The notes beneath the pieces are model-generated. The model was given only the letters and a program-made list of their open reading frames with translations, did no database searches and had not been told where the DNA came from. Below, piece after piece: positions 44,828 to 53,309 of a stretch of DNA of 64,000 bases. The DNA comes from Weissella cibaria KACC 11862 (GTDB lineage Bacteria; Bacillota; Bacilli; Lactobacillales; Lactobacillaceae): NCBI RefSeq assembly GCF_000193635.1, contig NZ_AEKT01000005.1:1-64000 (forward strand), given 5' to 3'. Position numbers and translations under genes: made by a program. Within the stretch, counting starts at the first letter, position 1, and each line of letters starts with the position of its first letter.

Positions 44828-46789
44828 TTATTCTGCACTTACTGGTTGTTCACCTTGTGTTGCCTTTGGCTTACGACGACGTGGGCGACGCTTCTTTTTC
44901 TTAGCGCCTTCCTCCGTAGCCCCCGCTGGCTTTACTTGTTGATTAGCCGGTGCTTGTTGTTTCTTTTGTTGTGCGCCATTACCTTGTCCTTGTGCACCAG
45001 GCACTTTTTTCTTAGGCTTTGGCTTGCGGGCAGCTTGCTTTGGAGCTGCTACCGGCTTGTCCGTTGACTTGTTATTCGTCTTGCTTGCAGAGCGCTTGCG
45101 ACGACGGCCATTTTGATTAGCTTCCATGATAACTGGTAAAATCACTGGCTTACGACGAGTTTGCTCAAATAGGAACTTACCCAAGGCATCACGTACTGAA
45201 TTCTTCAAGTTACCCCAATCGAATTCCTTCGTGTTCTTAATGCCTTCAGCAACTGTCTTTTCAACCAATTCCCCGGCTTCACGAATCAAATCACGTGACG
45301 TCTTCACATAGACGAAACCACGTGAGTCAATCTTAGGTGTTGCGACAATCTTTTTCTTCTTACGATCAATCGTTACAACGGCGATAAAGACCCCATCTTC
45401 TGACAAGATGCGACGATCGTTTAGCACGATTGAGCCAATATCACCAACACCAGAACCATCAATCATTGTTGAGCCGACCTGGATTGAGCCACCCAAGAAC
45501 ATTTGCTCGCCATCCCAACGCAGGTTATCACCCTTCGCCAACAACCAAACGTGGTCATCATCGTAACCAACTTGTTCAGCCGCATGGTAAGCCGCATTCA
45601 AGACACGGTATTCACCTTGGATAGGAATCACATGTTGTGGCTTCAACAAGTTGAGCAACAATTGGAAATCTTCCTTTGACGCGTGGCCTGAAGACTTCTT
45701 ATCCGTTGAAATTTGCTTAACTGAGGCACCGGCGCGGAACAACATATCACGTGTTCGCGCCACGTAACCTTCCATGGCCGTAGATGGTGTTGTTGTAATA
45801 AAGACTAAGTCGCCTTCTTGAATTTGGATGTTGCGGTCATCGCCTTGTGCCATACGTTGCAAATGACGAATTGGCTCACCCATCTTACCAGTTTCCAAAA
45901 TAACAGTTTCTTCAGGTGCCAGCTTGCTCAAATTCTTCAAAGAAACGAATAATTCGTTTTCAGGCATTGGCAAGTGCAACTTCTTCAAACGAAGGGCTGT
46001 GCGGACAACCTTTTCCAAATCGTTACCTGAGATAACGATTTTACGGTCAACCTTGTAAGCAGCATCAATAACTTGCTGGATACGTTGAATGTTTGAAGCC
46101 ACTGCGGCGACGATGATACGGCCGTTCTTATGTGCACGGAATGAGTCCAAAACGTACTCTGCAAGTTCTGATTCGTGTGCTGACAAACCATAGCTTGCTG
46201 TACCGGCAGCATCAGCCAAGACAGCAATTACACCCTTGGCACCAATTTGTGCGAGACGCGCTAAATCAGTTCGGTAGTATGGCAATGCCGTCGTATCAAT
46301 TTTAAAGTCACCAGTGTAAACAATTTGCCCCTCTGGTGTTTCGATAACGATCCCCAATGATTCTGGAATCGTGTGTGTGGTCTCAAAAAATGAAACCGTT
46401 ACATCCCCAAAGCTAACTTCTGAATTACCACGAACAACGTGATAATCATCAAACCCCTTTGCTTCTGGCTCAGCTTCAACAGCAAGCTTAGCCAATTCAA
46501 TCGTTAATTCTGAACCAAAAACTGGCACCTTCACTTCACTTAACAAGTAAGGCAATGCACCAATTGCATCTGCGTGACCGTGTGTCAAAAAGACACCGGC
46601 AATCTTATCAGCGTTTTCTACCAAGTAGGCAAAATCTGGAATAACCACATCCACGCCAAGCAAATCGCTTTCTGGGTACTTCAACCCTGCATCCAAAATA
46701 AAAATGTCTTCACCGACGGTAACTGCATACATGTTCTTTCCGTTTTCACGTACGCCACCGAACGGCATAATACTTAATGTCGTTGTCAT
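44828..46789 (-). CDS. rnjB: ribonuclease J2 with a basic C-terminal extension
   Basis: About 653 residues from the ATG at 46789. The metallo-beta-lactamase core reads LTHGHADAIGALPYL; the usual HxHxDH motif of RNase J1 has its last His replaced by Ala, as in RNase J2-type proteins, which act mainly as partners of J1. The beta-CASP motifs and the C-terminal dimer domain follow. After about residue 550 there is an approximately 100-residue Lys/Arg/Gln/Pro-rich tail (KKKKRRPRRRKPK) that may bind RNA. It contains no cysteine. rpsO and rpsT lie upstream, as in lactobacilli. Confidence 0.85.
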   Translation of the reverse strand: MTTTLSIMPFGGVRENGKNMYAVTVGEDIFILDAGLKYPESDLLGVDVVIPDFAYLVENADKIAGVFLTHGHADAIGALPYLLSEVKVPVFGSELTIELAKLAVEAEPEAKGFDDYHVVRGNSEVSFGDVTVSFFETTHTIPESLGIVIETPEGQIVYTGDFKIDTTALPYYRTDLARLAQIGAKGVIAVLADAAGTASYGLSAHESELAEYVLDSFRAHKNGRIIVAAVASNIQRIQQVIDAAYKVDRKIVISGNDLEKVVRTALRLKKLHLPMPENELFVSLKNLSKLAPEETVILETGKMGEPIRHLQRMAQGDDRNIQIQEGDLVFITTTPSTAMEGYVARTRDMLFRAGASVKQISTDKKSSGHASKEDFQLLLNLLKPQHVIPIQGEYRVLNAAYHAAEQVGYDDDHVWLLAKGDNLRWDGEQMFLGGSIQVGSTMIDGSGVGDIGSIVLNDRRILSEDGVFIAVVTIDRKKKKIVATPKIDSRGFVYVKTSRDLIREAGELVEKTVAEGIKNTKEFDWGNLKNSVRDALGKFLFEQTRRKPVILPVIMEANQNGRRRKRSASKTNNKSTDKPVAAPKQAARKPKPKKKVPGAQGQGNGAQQKKQQAPANQQVKPAGATEEGAKKKKRRPRRRKPKATQGEQPVSAE

Positions 46790-46953
46790 AATGTTCCTAT
46801 TCTCGTTGTCTTTCACGGGTCAGCACAACCCAAACGTTTGTATGATTTATTCCAGTTTACCACAGTTTGAAGGCGGTACCAACAACAAGAAAAATAAAAA
46901 TGGCGAACACCTGATCGACAACACCGATTAAGCTGTCTGATAGTTATATAACA

Positions 46954-46988
46954 AAAAAGAGCAAGTCCATAACAGACTTGCTCTTTTT
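46954..46988 (-). terminator. terminator after rpsT
   Basis: AAAAAGAGCAAGTC pairs with GACTTGCTCTTTTT, then TTTTGTT on the minus strand. Confidence 0.9.
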
Positions 46989-47054
46989 ATCAAACATCAT
47001 TTGCGAACAAATAACATTTGATGTGGGATATAATCCCTATTTAGCTAACGTTGA

Positions 47055-47309
47055 TTACTTGTTCAACAAAGCTGACAAACGTGACTTGTCACGTGAAGCC
47101 TTGTTCTTAGCAATCAAGCCCTTTGAAGCGGCACGGTCGATAGCTGATGAAGCGTTAACAAACAACTCTTGCAAGTTGTCTGCACCAGCTTCAGCGGCCT
47201 TACGGAACTTCTTCACTTCAGTACGGTATGCACTCAATTGTGAGATGTTACGCTCGCGTTGCACCTTGTTCAAGCGGGCACGTTGGATTGATGACTCAAT
47301 AATTGGCAT
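47055..47309 (-). CDS. rpsT: 30S ribosomal protein S20
   Basis: 84 residues: [23 protein letters not shown], then [50 protein letters not shown], the bS20 pattern. It binds 16S rRNA early in 30S assembly. It is transcribed 54 bp after rpsO. GGAGGG precedes the start. Confidence 0.97.
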   Translation of the reverse strand: MPIIESSIQRARLNKVQRERNISQLSAYRTEVKKFRKAAEAGADNLQELFVNASSAIDRAASKGLIAKNKASRDKSRLSALLNK

Positions 47310-47363
47310 CGCTTTTCCCTCCGATGATAAATGTCAAAATAACGTACGTTGTTAATGTAAAAA

Positions 47364-47633
47364 TTAACGACGCAATCCAAGCTTTTGGATCAACTCACGG
47401 TAACGTTGAACGTCGTTGTCACGCAAGTAACGCAACAAGTTACGACGGTGACCGATCTTCTTCATCAACCCACGTTGTGAGTGGAAGTCGTGCTTGTGCT
47501 CTGACATGTGTGCGTTCAATTCGTTGATGTCAGCAGTCAAAACTGCAACTTGAACTTCAACTGAACCAGTATCACCTTCGTGACGTGCGAATTCCTTGAT
47601 GATTTCATTCTTGCGTTGTGCAGAAATAGCCAT
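47364..47633 (-). CDS. rpsO: 30S ribosomal protein S15
   Basis: 89 residues: [33 protein letters not shown] then [29 protein letters not shown], the uS15 pattern. It binds the 16S central domain. The 140 bp before it holds short hairpins (GTGC/GCAC, GACGGT/ACCGTC near 47690-47725) which may be its autoregulatory leader. AAAGGTGG is the ribosome site. Confidence 0.98.
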   Translation of the reverse strand: MAISAQRKNEIIKEFARHEGDTGSVEVQVAVLTADINELNAHMSEHKHDFHSQRGLMKKIGHRRNLLRYLRDNDVQRYRELIQKLGLRR

Positions 47634-47772
47634 GTTGGATATCCACCTTTCTTTTGTATAGTCGCCTTAGACAACGTAGGACGACGGTGAACCGTCAAAC
47701 ATCGTAAAAGGTCGTGTGCTTTTGCACTTCAAATATAATACTAAACTTTCTAACGCAATGCAAGTAAAATTC

Positions 47773-48795
47773 CTAAGCAATATCTGCTTGATAGCGCAAG
47801 ACAAATAATTCGAACAACAGTTCTGGTTCACGGGCTGTCGACTTAAGTTGTTCTTCCATCCCGACTAACCCTAAATAAGCTTTTGCTAATGCAGGGTAAC
47901 TGAAGCGGCGAACAGTTTGACGCGCCAACTTAACGCGATATGGGTTAACCTTTAGCATTTTTGCAGTACCAGCTTCACTTTGCGTGGCTGATTTCACTTG
48001 CAATAGCAACCTGAACTGCCCGAGAATAGCTGCATGTAATCGAAGCGGTGCTTCACCACCCTCGATTAACTCGTGATACAGTTCGACTGCCCGTGTTAAT
48101 TTACGATTCAACAACGCATTAATCAAGTCGAAAATATTTTCGCTCAAGGTACGTGTGACTAAAGCATCCACTGCTTGCTCATCAATTTGCTTCGTATCGT
48201 AGGCATACAGCATTAATTTATCCAGTTCAGACATAATTTGGGTCAATGACATATTCGTGAGTCGAACAAGTAGTTGGATGGCTGGGCCCGACATTTCAAA
48301 GCCGTTTTGCCGCAATTTATCCGTAATCATGCTACGAACATCTTTTTCTGTTAAATCACCAAAAGCTAAATAAGCTGCTTGTTCTTTCAACAACTTCACA
48401 ACCTTCTTACGGCTATCAAGTTTTTCATAGGGTGCAAAAATCACCAAAACTGTTTGGGGCTCTGGATGTTCTGCATATGCAATCAAATCTTCGACATGAT
48501 GTTCTACCTTTGTCCGGGGATTTTCACCGGTCAAGAAGTACGCGTCGTCAATCATGACAACCCGTCGATCACCAAAAAACGGTACCGATCGTGCATCATC
48601 TACAGCCACACCGAGTGGCGTTTCGCGCATATCAAATTGGGCCAAATTCAACGTGCGATCTTCATCCGGAATCAAGCTAACGAACGCTGATCGAACTTGA
48701 TCAAGTAGATACTGGTCTGTTCCTTGAATCAGATAGATTGGCTTTAACGTTTGCTTGGCAACATCCTGTTGCACATCTCTTAGCGTAAGCGCCAT
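47773..48795 (-). CDS. holA: DNA polymerase III delta subunit
   Basis: 340 residues: PIYLIQGTDQYLLDQVRSAFVSLI, RSVPFFGDRRVVMIDDAYFLTG, then TVLVIFAPYEKLDSRKKVVKLL, and a C-terminal DELTA collar domain (LNRKLTRAVELYHELIEGGEAPLRLHAAILGQFRLLLQVK). HolA opens the sliding clamp during loading. It follows comEC on the same strand, as in many Firmicutes. Confidence 0.9.
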   Translation of the reverse strand: MALTLRDVQQDVAKQTLKPIYLIQGTDQYLLDQVRSAFVSLIPDEDRTLNLAQFDMRETPLGVAVDDARSVPFFGDRRVVMIDDAYFLTGENPRTKVEHHVEDLIAYAEHPEPQTVLVIFAPYEKLDSRKKVVKLLKEQAAYLAFGDLTEKDVRSMITDKLRQNGFEMSGPAIQLLVRLTNMSLTQIMSELDKLMLYAYDTKQIDEQAVDALVTRTLSENIFDLINALLNRKLTRAVELYHELIEGGEAPLRLHAAILGQFRLLLQVKSATQSEAGTAKMLKVNPYRVKLARQTVRRFSYPALAKAYLGLVGMEEQLKSTAREPELLFELFVLRYQADIA

Positions 48796-48833
48796 GCTGC
48801 CTGCCTCCTCGTTTTTCTCATGTTTCTACTGTA

Positions 48834-51098
48834 TCATGGTCGCCCCGGAAGTTGAATAGGTGATGTGATTTCTGCTTGCCACCGGTCACGCTTGCCTGAC
48901 CAGCAATATTGCAACATACCACTTTCAGCAGTACTGAACACTTGCATGTTATTTTGGTAGGCTGTAACCAACGTTTCTTGATTGGGATGACCAAATCGAT
49001 TCTTTACCCCTGCTGAAACAACGCCAACATTTGGTTGCAACCGCTGTACAAACTCGGAGGCCGTACTCGTTTTCGATCCGTGATGACCAAACTTTAGTAT
49101 CGGCACCCGACCAAGCATCGGGTCATCTAATAGGTTTCGCTCGCCCGCCTGATCCAAATCACCAGTCAGCATCAGCCGTTTAGGTCCTGTCTCAACCAAC
49201 ACCGCTACAGAATCTTCGTTATCGCCTGCACCGGATTTAAACGGATGCTTCACTAACGTCCAACGATTCAAACGCATCCCAGCTTGCACTTCTTGTACCG
49301 AGGCACCCTTACAATGTGGTGCGACCAATTCCTGATAGGCCTCCGTTTGCATCATGCCCAGTGGCACGTAAATGTTATCAACAGGTATTTGTTGTAAAAA
49401 ATGTGGCAAATTGCCAATATGGTCAATGTCTTTATGCGTCAGGACTAATTGTTGCACCCGTGTGATACCCTTTCCCCGCAAAAACTGCACCAATTGTTGT
49501 GCCTGAAAATCACGCTTCTGTGGGGTGGCCCATGGTGGTTGTGGCAAATTCATTTTGCCACCAACGTCCACCAGCATGACTTGCCGGGGTGCAAGTCGCA
49601 CAATCGTTGCATCCCCTTGCCCAACGTCGGCGAACGCCACAAACCCGCCCGTTGCTAATCTTGGTAACAAAAACATCACGCCATAGATGACTAATAGCAC
49701 CAAACCAATTGTCCGACGCCTGCGCCTCAACAGCCAACTAACTGTCCCAACCAAAGCAACACCGCTTAGCAACAACGGTGGCTGACCAAACACTAGCTCA
49801 CCTGGTACACGGTCCATTTGCGCGATGCCAAACTGGATGCCGTTAATCAGCGCATTACAACATGACATGATAGGCGTCAGACCACACCAAGCCGCACCAA
49901 TGCCAACTAACAGTACCGGAATAACTAACCATGTAAATACAGGCATCGCCACCAAATTTGCCAGAATACTAATCGGATGCCAAGCGTACGTATGCCACAA
50001 CAGCACTGGTAAAATTAATACCGACAAAAAGATGCATTGCCACCAACCCGGTTTGCCTGTTAGCCATAAGAGGCCAAAAGTTAGCAGGTATGATAATTGG
50101 CCACCTAAATTATGTAACACCCCCGGTTCAAGTAATAAGCCCCCTAACAATGCAACGCCCCAAGCATCAACTGCTGACAAGCGGAGCCATCCCAATTCGC
50201 GCCAAGCTTGTGTTAACGCCAATAATACCGCCCGCACCAATGATTGGACACCGCCAGCAAATAGCAGCAACACAACTAAAAGCACTTGTACAATTAACAA
50301 CGACCGTTCACGGGTAATGCCAATCCACCGACCGAACTTACGCCACAATACATAGACTCCCGCGACTTGAAAGCCTGAAATGCTAAACAAATGTACCAAA
50401 CCCATCTTCTGAATACCAACGTTATCATCATAGAAGTCACGACGCGTATAACCCAAAAATAATGTTTCACCATAGTCACGCAACCCAGGTGGTAGCGTTT
50501 CAAACCAGGCAACTAATCGGCTGTGGCCCGTCCGAATCCGACTATTAATAAATGGCCATGCCCCCGTTGGCGTATCAACCTGCGTGATGGTCGCTTGCTT
50601 CACAACAAACTGATGAATAATCCCCCGACTTCGCCAATAACCAATCGGATCAAAATTATACGCATTCCGGCGTGGTTGGATCCCTTCATAATCGCCGACC
50701 CCGGTGACAACATAGCCCACATGCGTCGTCTGTAGCTGGCGAAACGTGGCTTCCTCACGGCAAAACCAAGTTAACCGCACCCGTTCCCGATTTGGCATCA
50801 CCGCAAACCCTGTAATTGTTGTACCACTAAACTGTAGTTCATCGGCATGGATGCGAAACGTACTCTCAACTTTACCAGTTGGGCGTTGCGCTAATGCGGT
50901 TAGCTTTGCATCCTGTGCAATAAAAAAACCGACATAGCCAATCGTGATGAGTATCGTCAAAACAATGCGACACCGAAAACGAATTACGAGTAAGCTACTT
51001 AACCACAATAACAGCGGCACTGACCACCAAAATTGATAACGGATTACCGTGTTTAACCCGGCAATGTACAATGACAGGACTAACCAATAACCGGGCAT
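48834..51098 (-). CDS. comEC: DNA internalisation protein ComEC/Rec2
   Basis: 754 residues with many hydrophobic segments (competence domain around 200-470) and a C-terminal metallo-beta-lactamase-like domain (FADVGQGDATIVRLAPRQVMLVDVGG, VLTHKDIDHIGNLPHFL, LKFGHHGSKTSTASEFV). ComEC forms the membrane channel for single-stranded DNA. Its ATG overlaps the comEA stop (TAATG), so translation is coupled. Intact length and motifs suggest functional uptake. comEB (dCMP deaminase) is not between the two genes. It keeps several cysteines. Confidence 0.93.
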   Translation of the reverse strand: MPGYWLVLSLYIAGLNTVIRYQFWWSVPLLLWLSSLLVIRFRCRIVLTILITIGYVGFFIAQDAKLTALAQRPTGKVESTFRIHADELQFSGTTITGFAVMPNRERVRLTWFCREEATFRQLQTTHVGYVVTGVGDYEGIQPRRNAYNFDPIGYWRSRGIIHQFVVKQATITQVDTPTGAWPFINSRIRTGHSRLVAWFETLPPGLRDYGETLFLGYTRRDFYDDNVGIQKMGLVHLFSISGFQVAGVYVLWRKFGRWIGITRERSLLIVQVLLVVLLLFAGGVQSLVRAVLLALTQAWRELGWLRLSAVDAWGVALLGGLLLEPGVLHNLGGQLSYLLTFGLLWLTGKPGWWQCIFLSVLILPVLLWHTYAWHPISILANLVAMPVFTWLVIPVLLVGIGAAWCGLTPIMSCCNALINGIQFGIAQMDRVPGELVFGQPPLLLSGVALVGTVSWLLRRRRRTIGLVLLVIYGVMFLLPRLATGGFVAFADVGQGDATIVRLAPRQVMLVDVGGKMNLPQPPWATPQKRDFQAQQLVQFLRGKGITRVQQLVLTHKDIDHIGNLPHFLQQIPVDNIYVPLGMMQTEAYQELVAPHCKGASVQEVQAGMRLNRWTLVKHPFKSGAGDNEDSVAVLVETGPKRLMLTGDLDQAGERNLLDDPMLGRVPILKFGHHGSKTSTASEFVQRLQPNVGVVSAGVKNRFGHPNQETLVTAYQNNMQVFSTAESGMLQYCWSGKRDRWQAEITSPIQLPGRP

Positions 51099-51775
51099 TA
51101 AACCGTAACCAACGGAGCTAAGCGAGCATATGTCTTCTCCCCAATCCCAGCAACTTCCTGCAAGTCATCGACCGTCTTAAACCCACCCATCGTTTCACGC
51201 TGGGTCACAATATCCTGAGCCCGCTTTTCACCCACGCCTGGCAAGGTTTGCAATTCAACGACCGTCGCCGTGTTCAAATTGACAAGTGATGTTTCAGTGG
51301 CTGTTGTCGCTGACGTTGTCGATGGTGCGGTGGCGCTTGGTTGTCCCGGTAATGGATAGGCATCTGGCACTATTTCAGAACCGTTCGGTATATACAGTAC
51401 CTGACCATTCGTCAAGGAGGCTGCCAGATTCAAGCGGGTGCGGTCGACAGTTGCCAATGTCCCGCCCGCTTTTTCAAGGGCATCCGCCATAATTGGTGGT
51501 ACTGTAAATTTATAAACGCCTGGACGGTGCACAGCACCCTTCACATCAACCACGACGGTCGCCGATTGAACTGACGGCTGCACGGTCCGTGTAACCGAAA
51601 CCGCTTTTTGTGTTGATTGGTCAGCCGCCACGCTTGGCGAAATATCTCGCGGTAATACTGGTGCGGTCTGTGAACACTGCCACCAAACAACTAACCCAAT
51701 ACCGATACCAATTAGGCCAGTTGCAAACCAAATCATATGCTGAAATCGATAATAATACGCTTTTAGATTTGCCAT
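51098..51775 (-). CDS. comEA: competence DNA receptor ComEA
   Basis: 225 residues from the ATG at 51775 (GGAGGA upstream). An N-terminal membrane helix (FATGLIGIGIGLVVWW) anchors it. An SLBB-like domain (VVVDVKGAVHRPGVYKFTVPPIMADALEKAGG) follows, then a Ser/Thr/Ala linker and a helix-hairpin-helix domain (VNLNTATVVELQTLPGVGEKRAQDIV...IGEKTYARLAPLV). ComEA binds incoming double-stranded DNA and passes it to ComEC. It is coupled to comEC. ComGA-type pilus genes are not in the window. Confidence 0.93.
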   Translation of the reverse strand: MANLKAYYYRFQHMIWFATGLIGIGIGLVVWWQCSQTAPVLPRDISPSVAADQSTQKAVSVTRTVQPSVQSATVVVDVKGAVHRPGVYKFTVPPIMADALEKAGGTLATVDRTRLNLAASLTNGQVLYIPNGSEIVPDAYPLPGQPSATAPSTTSATTATETSLVNLNTATVVELQTLPGVGEKRAQDIVTQRETMGGFKTVDDLQEVAGIGEKTYARLAPLVTV

Positions 51776-51868
51776 GTTTTTTCCTCCAGTAATAGAGACA
51801 CATAACCAATCAAAAAGTCCAAAAAAAGACTGGTCCCAATTTTTCATCGGGATCAGTCTTAATCATCA

Positions 51869-52153
51869 TTATTGTAAGTTTGGATCATTAAAGATCGTGT
51901 TCATCACTTCTTCAACCATATCAAATTCTGCATCAGTTTCGATTGGTTGCAACATACCTTCTTCATCATCCTTATTGTAGATGAATGGCATAATACCAAC
52001 TTCTTCTTCGTCATCCCCATCCATCGCTGCATCTGCAGGGCCAAGGATGATGTATGACTTACCAAAATCTTCAGAGTCGAAAGAGAACAACTCAATAAAT
52101 TCGTGTTCGTTGCCGTCCTCGTCAGTTAAGACGAACAATTCTGCGTCGTTCAT
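51869..52153 (-). CDS. DUF1292-family acidic protein, copy 2
   Basis: 94 residues from ATG 52153. FVLTDEDGNEHEFIELFSFDSEDFGKSYIILGP is the DUF1292 pattern, with a highly acidic centre and end. The protein is small and cytoplasmic; its function is unknown. It is a diverged tandem paralogue of the next gene upstream (52220-52504) and belongs to the alaS-ireB-ruvX cluster where one DUF1292 gene is usual. Confidence 0.85.
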   Translation of the reverse strand: MNDAELFVLTDEDGNEHEFIELFSFDSEDFGKSYIILGPADAAMDGDDEEEVGIMPFIYNKDDEEGMLQPIETDAEFDMVEEVMNTIFNDPNLQ

Positions 52154-52219
52154 TTTTACGTCCTTTCCAGTTAACAAAAAATGACCGATGCATCACCGGT
52201 CATTAATTGTACTAAAACA

Positions 52220-52504
52220 TTAGTCTTCTTGCTCATCCAAGAATTGGTTCAAACGCTCTTCAACCATTGACCACTCTGCGTCGTCTTCGATTGGCGTCAA
52301 ACCACCTTCAGTAGACGCAGCCGTCTCTTCAGGGTCGAAAATGTATGCTAACATTTCAACTTCTTCATCTTCGCCTGCCCCTGCTGGGTACAAGACGATG
52401 TATGACTTACCAAAATCTTCTGACTTAAACGTAAATAGCACTTCGAAAAGTTGCTCATCGCCGTTGTCGTCAACCAATGTGATAATGTCTTGCTCTTCGT
52501 CCAT
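52220..52504 (-). CDS. DUF1292-family acidic protein, copy 1
   Basis: 94 residues: ITLVDDNGDEQLFEVLFTFKSEDFGKSYIVLYPAG, then DDAEWSMVEERLNQFL. This is the canonical member that follows ruvX in Firmicutes (YrzB-type). It shares the SEDFGKSYI core and the MVEE C-terminal block with the downstream copy, so the two came from a tandem duplication. Confidence 0.9.
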   Translation of the reverse strand: MDEEQDIITLVDDNGDEQLFEVLFTFKSEDFGKSYIVLYPAGAGEDEEVEMLAYIFDPEETAASTEGGLTPIEDDAEWSMVEERLNQFLDEQED

Positions 52505-52516
52505 TATGTTTACCTC

Positions 52517-52951
52517 TTACTTTACAAGTGGTCCTTTGCGATCCAAATAGTTTTGGAGAATCAAAGCCGCCGCTAACTTATCAATAACCTGCTTACGCTT
52601 CTTACGAGACGCATCAGCTTCTTCAACAAGCATACGTTCTGCTTCAACCGTCGTCAAGCGCTCATCCTGAAAATCAATTGGCAAGCCAAATGTTTCCGTC
52701 AACAAATCACCATATGCACGTGCGGCATCGACGCGCGGACCGGATGTGTTATTCATGTTCTTTGGCAACCCAAGAACGAACCCCGTTGGTTGGAATTGTG
52801 CCACCAACTCCTTCATGCGCGCAATGCCAAACTCTTTCTCATCTTCATTAATGCGAATGATTTCAACACCTTGTGCTGTCCAACCGAGCAAGTCAGATAC
52901 TGCCACACCAACTGTGCGTGATCCGACATCTAGACCCATTACGCGTCCCAT
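52517..52951 (-). CDS. ruvX: YqgF/RuvX Holliday-junction resolvase-like protein
   Basis: 144 residues. [18 protein letters not shown] is the first catalytic motif of the RNase H-like fold, [13 protein letters not shown] the second, and [16 protein letters not shown] the third; [26 protein letters not shown] ends the protein. It is implicated in 16S rRNA 5' maturation and possibly Holliday junctions. Gene order ireB-ruvX-DUF1292 is conserved. Confidence 0.93.
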   Translation of the reverse strand: MGRVMGLDVGSRTVGVAVSDLLGWTAQGVEIIRINEDEKEFGIARMKELVAQFQPTGFVLGLPKNMNNTSGPRVDAARAYGDLLTETFGLPIDFQDERLTTVEAERMLVEEADASRKKRKQVIDKLAAALILQNYLDRKGPLVK

Positions 52952-53015
52952 ATTATCTGACCTCTTCTTTCTGGACCAAAATTTCTCTTAAATCTCTCGG
53001 AATTTCTCAACCAAA

Positions 53016-53267
53016 TTACTTAGACAAGTAATCCTTAACCAACGCTTCAATGATTTCATCACGTTCAAACTTGCGAATCAAATTACGCGCATCGTTTACA
53101 CGTGGAATATATGCTGGATCGTTTGAAATCAAGTAACCAACAATTTGGTTGATTGGGTTGTAACCCTTTTCTTCCAACGCTGCGTACACAATCTCAAGTG
53201 TCTTACGTACGTCGTGTTCTTGGTTATTACCAAAATCAAAGACAGCTGTATTATCTAATGAAGTCAT
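53016..53267 (-). CDS. ireB: IreB-family regulatory protein
   Basis: 83 residues: [72 protein letters not shown], the IreB/YrzL (DUF965) pattern. In Enterococcus it is phosphorylated by the PASTA kinase IreK and affects envelope stress and cephalosporin tolerance. The length is typical. It follows alaS. Confidence 0.95.
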   Translation of the reverse strand: MTSLDNTAVFDFGNNQEHDVRKTLEIVYAALEEKGYNPINQIVGYLISNDPAYIPRVNDARNLIRKFERDEIIEALVKDYLSK

Positions 53268-53309
53268 TTTCAGCCTCCTTCCGAGGTTCCCCTCAATAAA
53301 AATGCAAGT

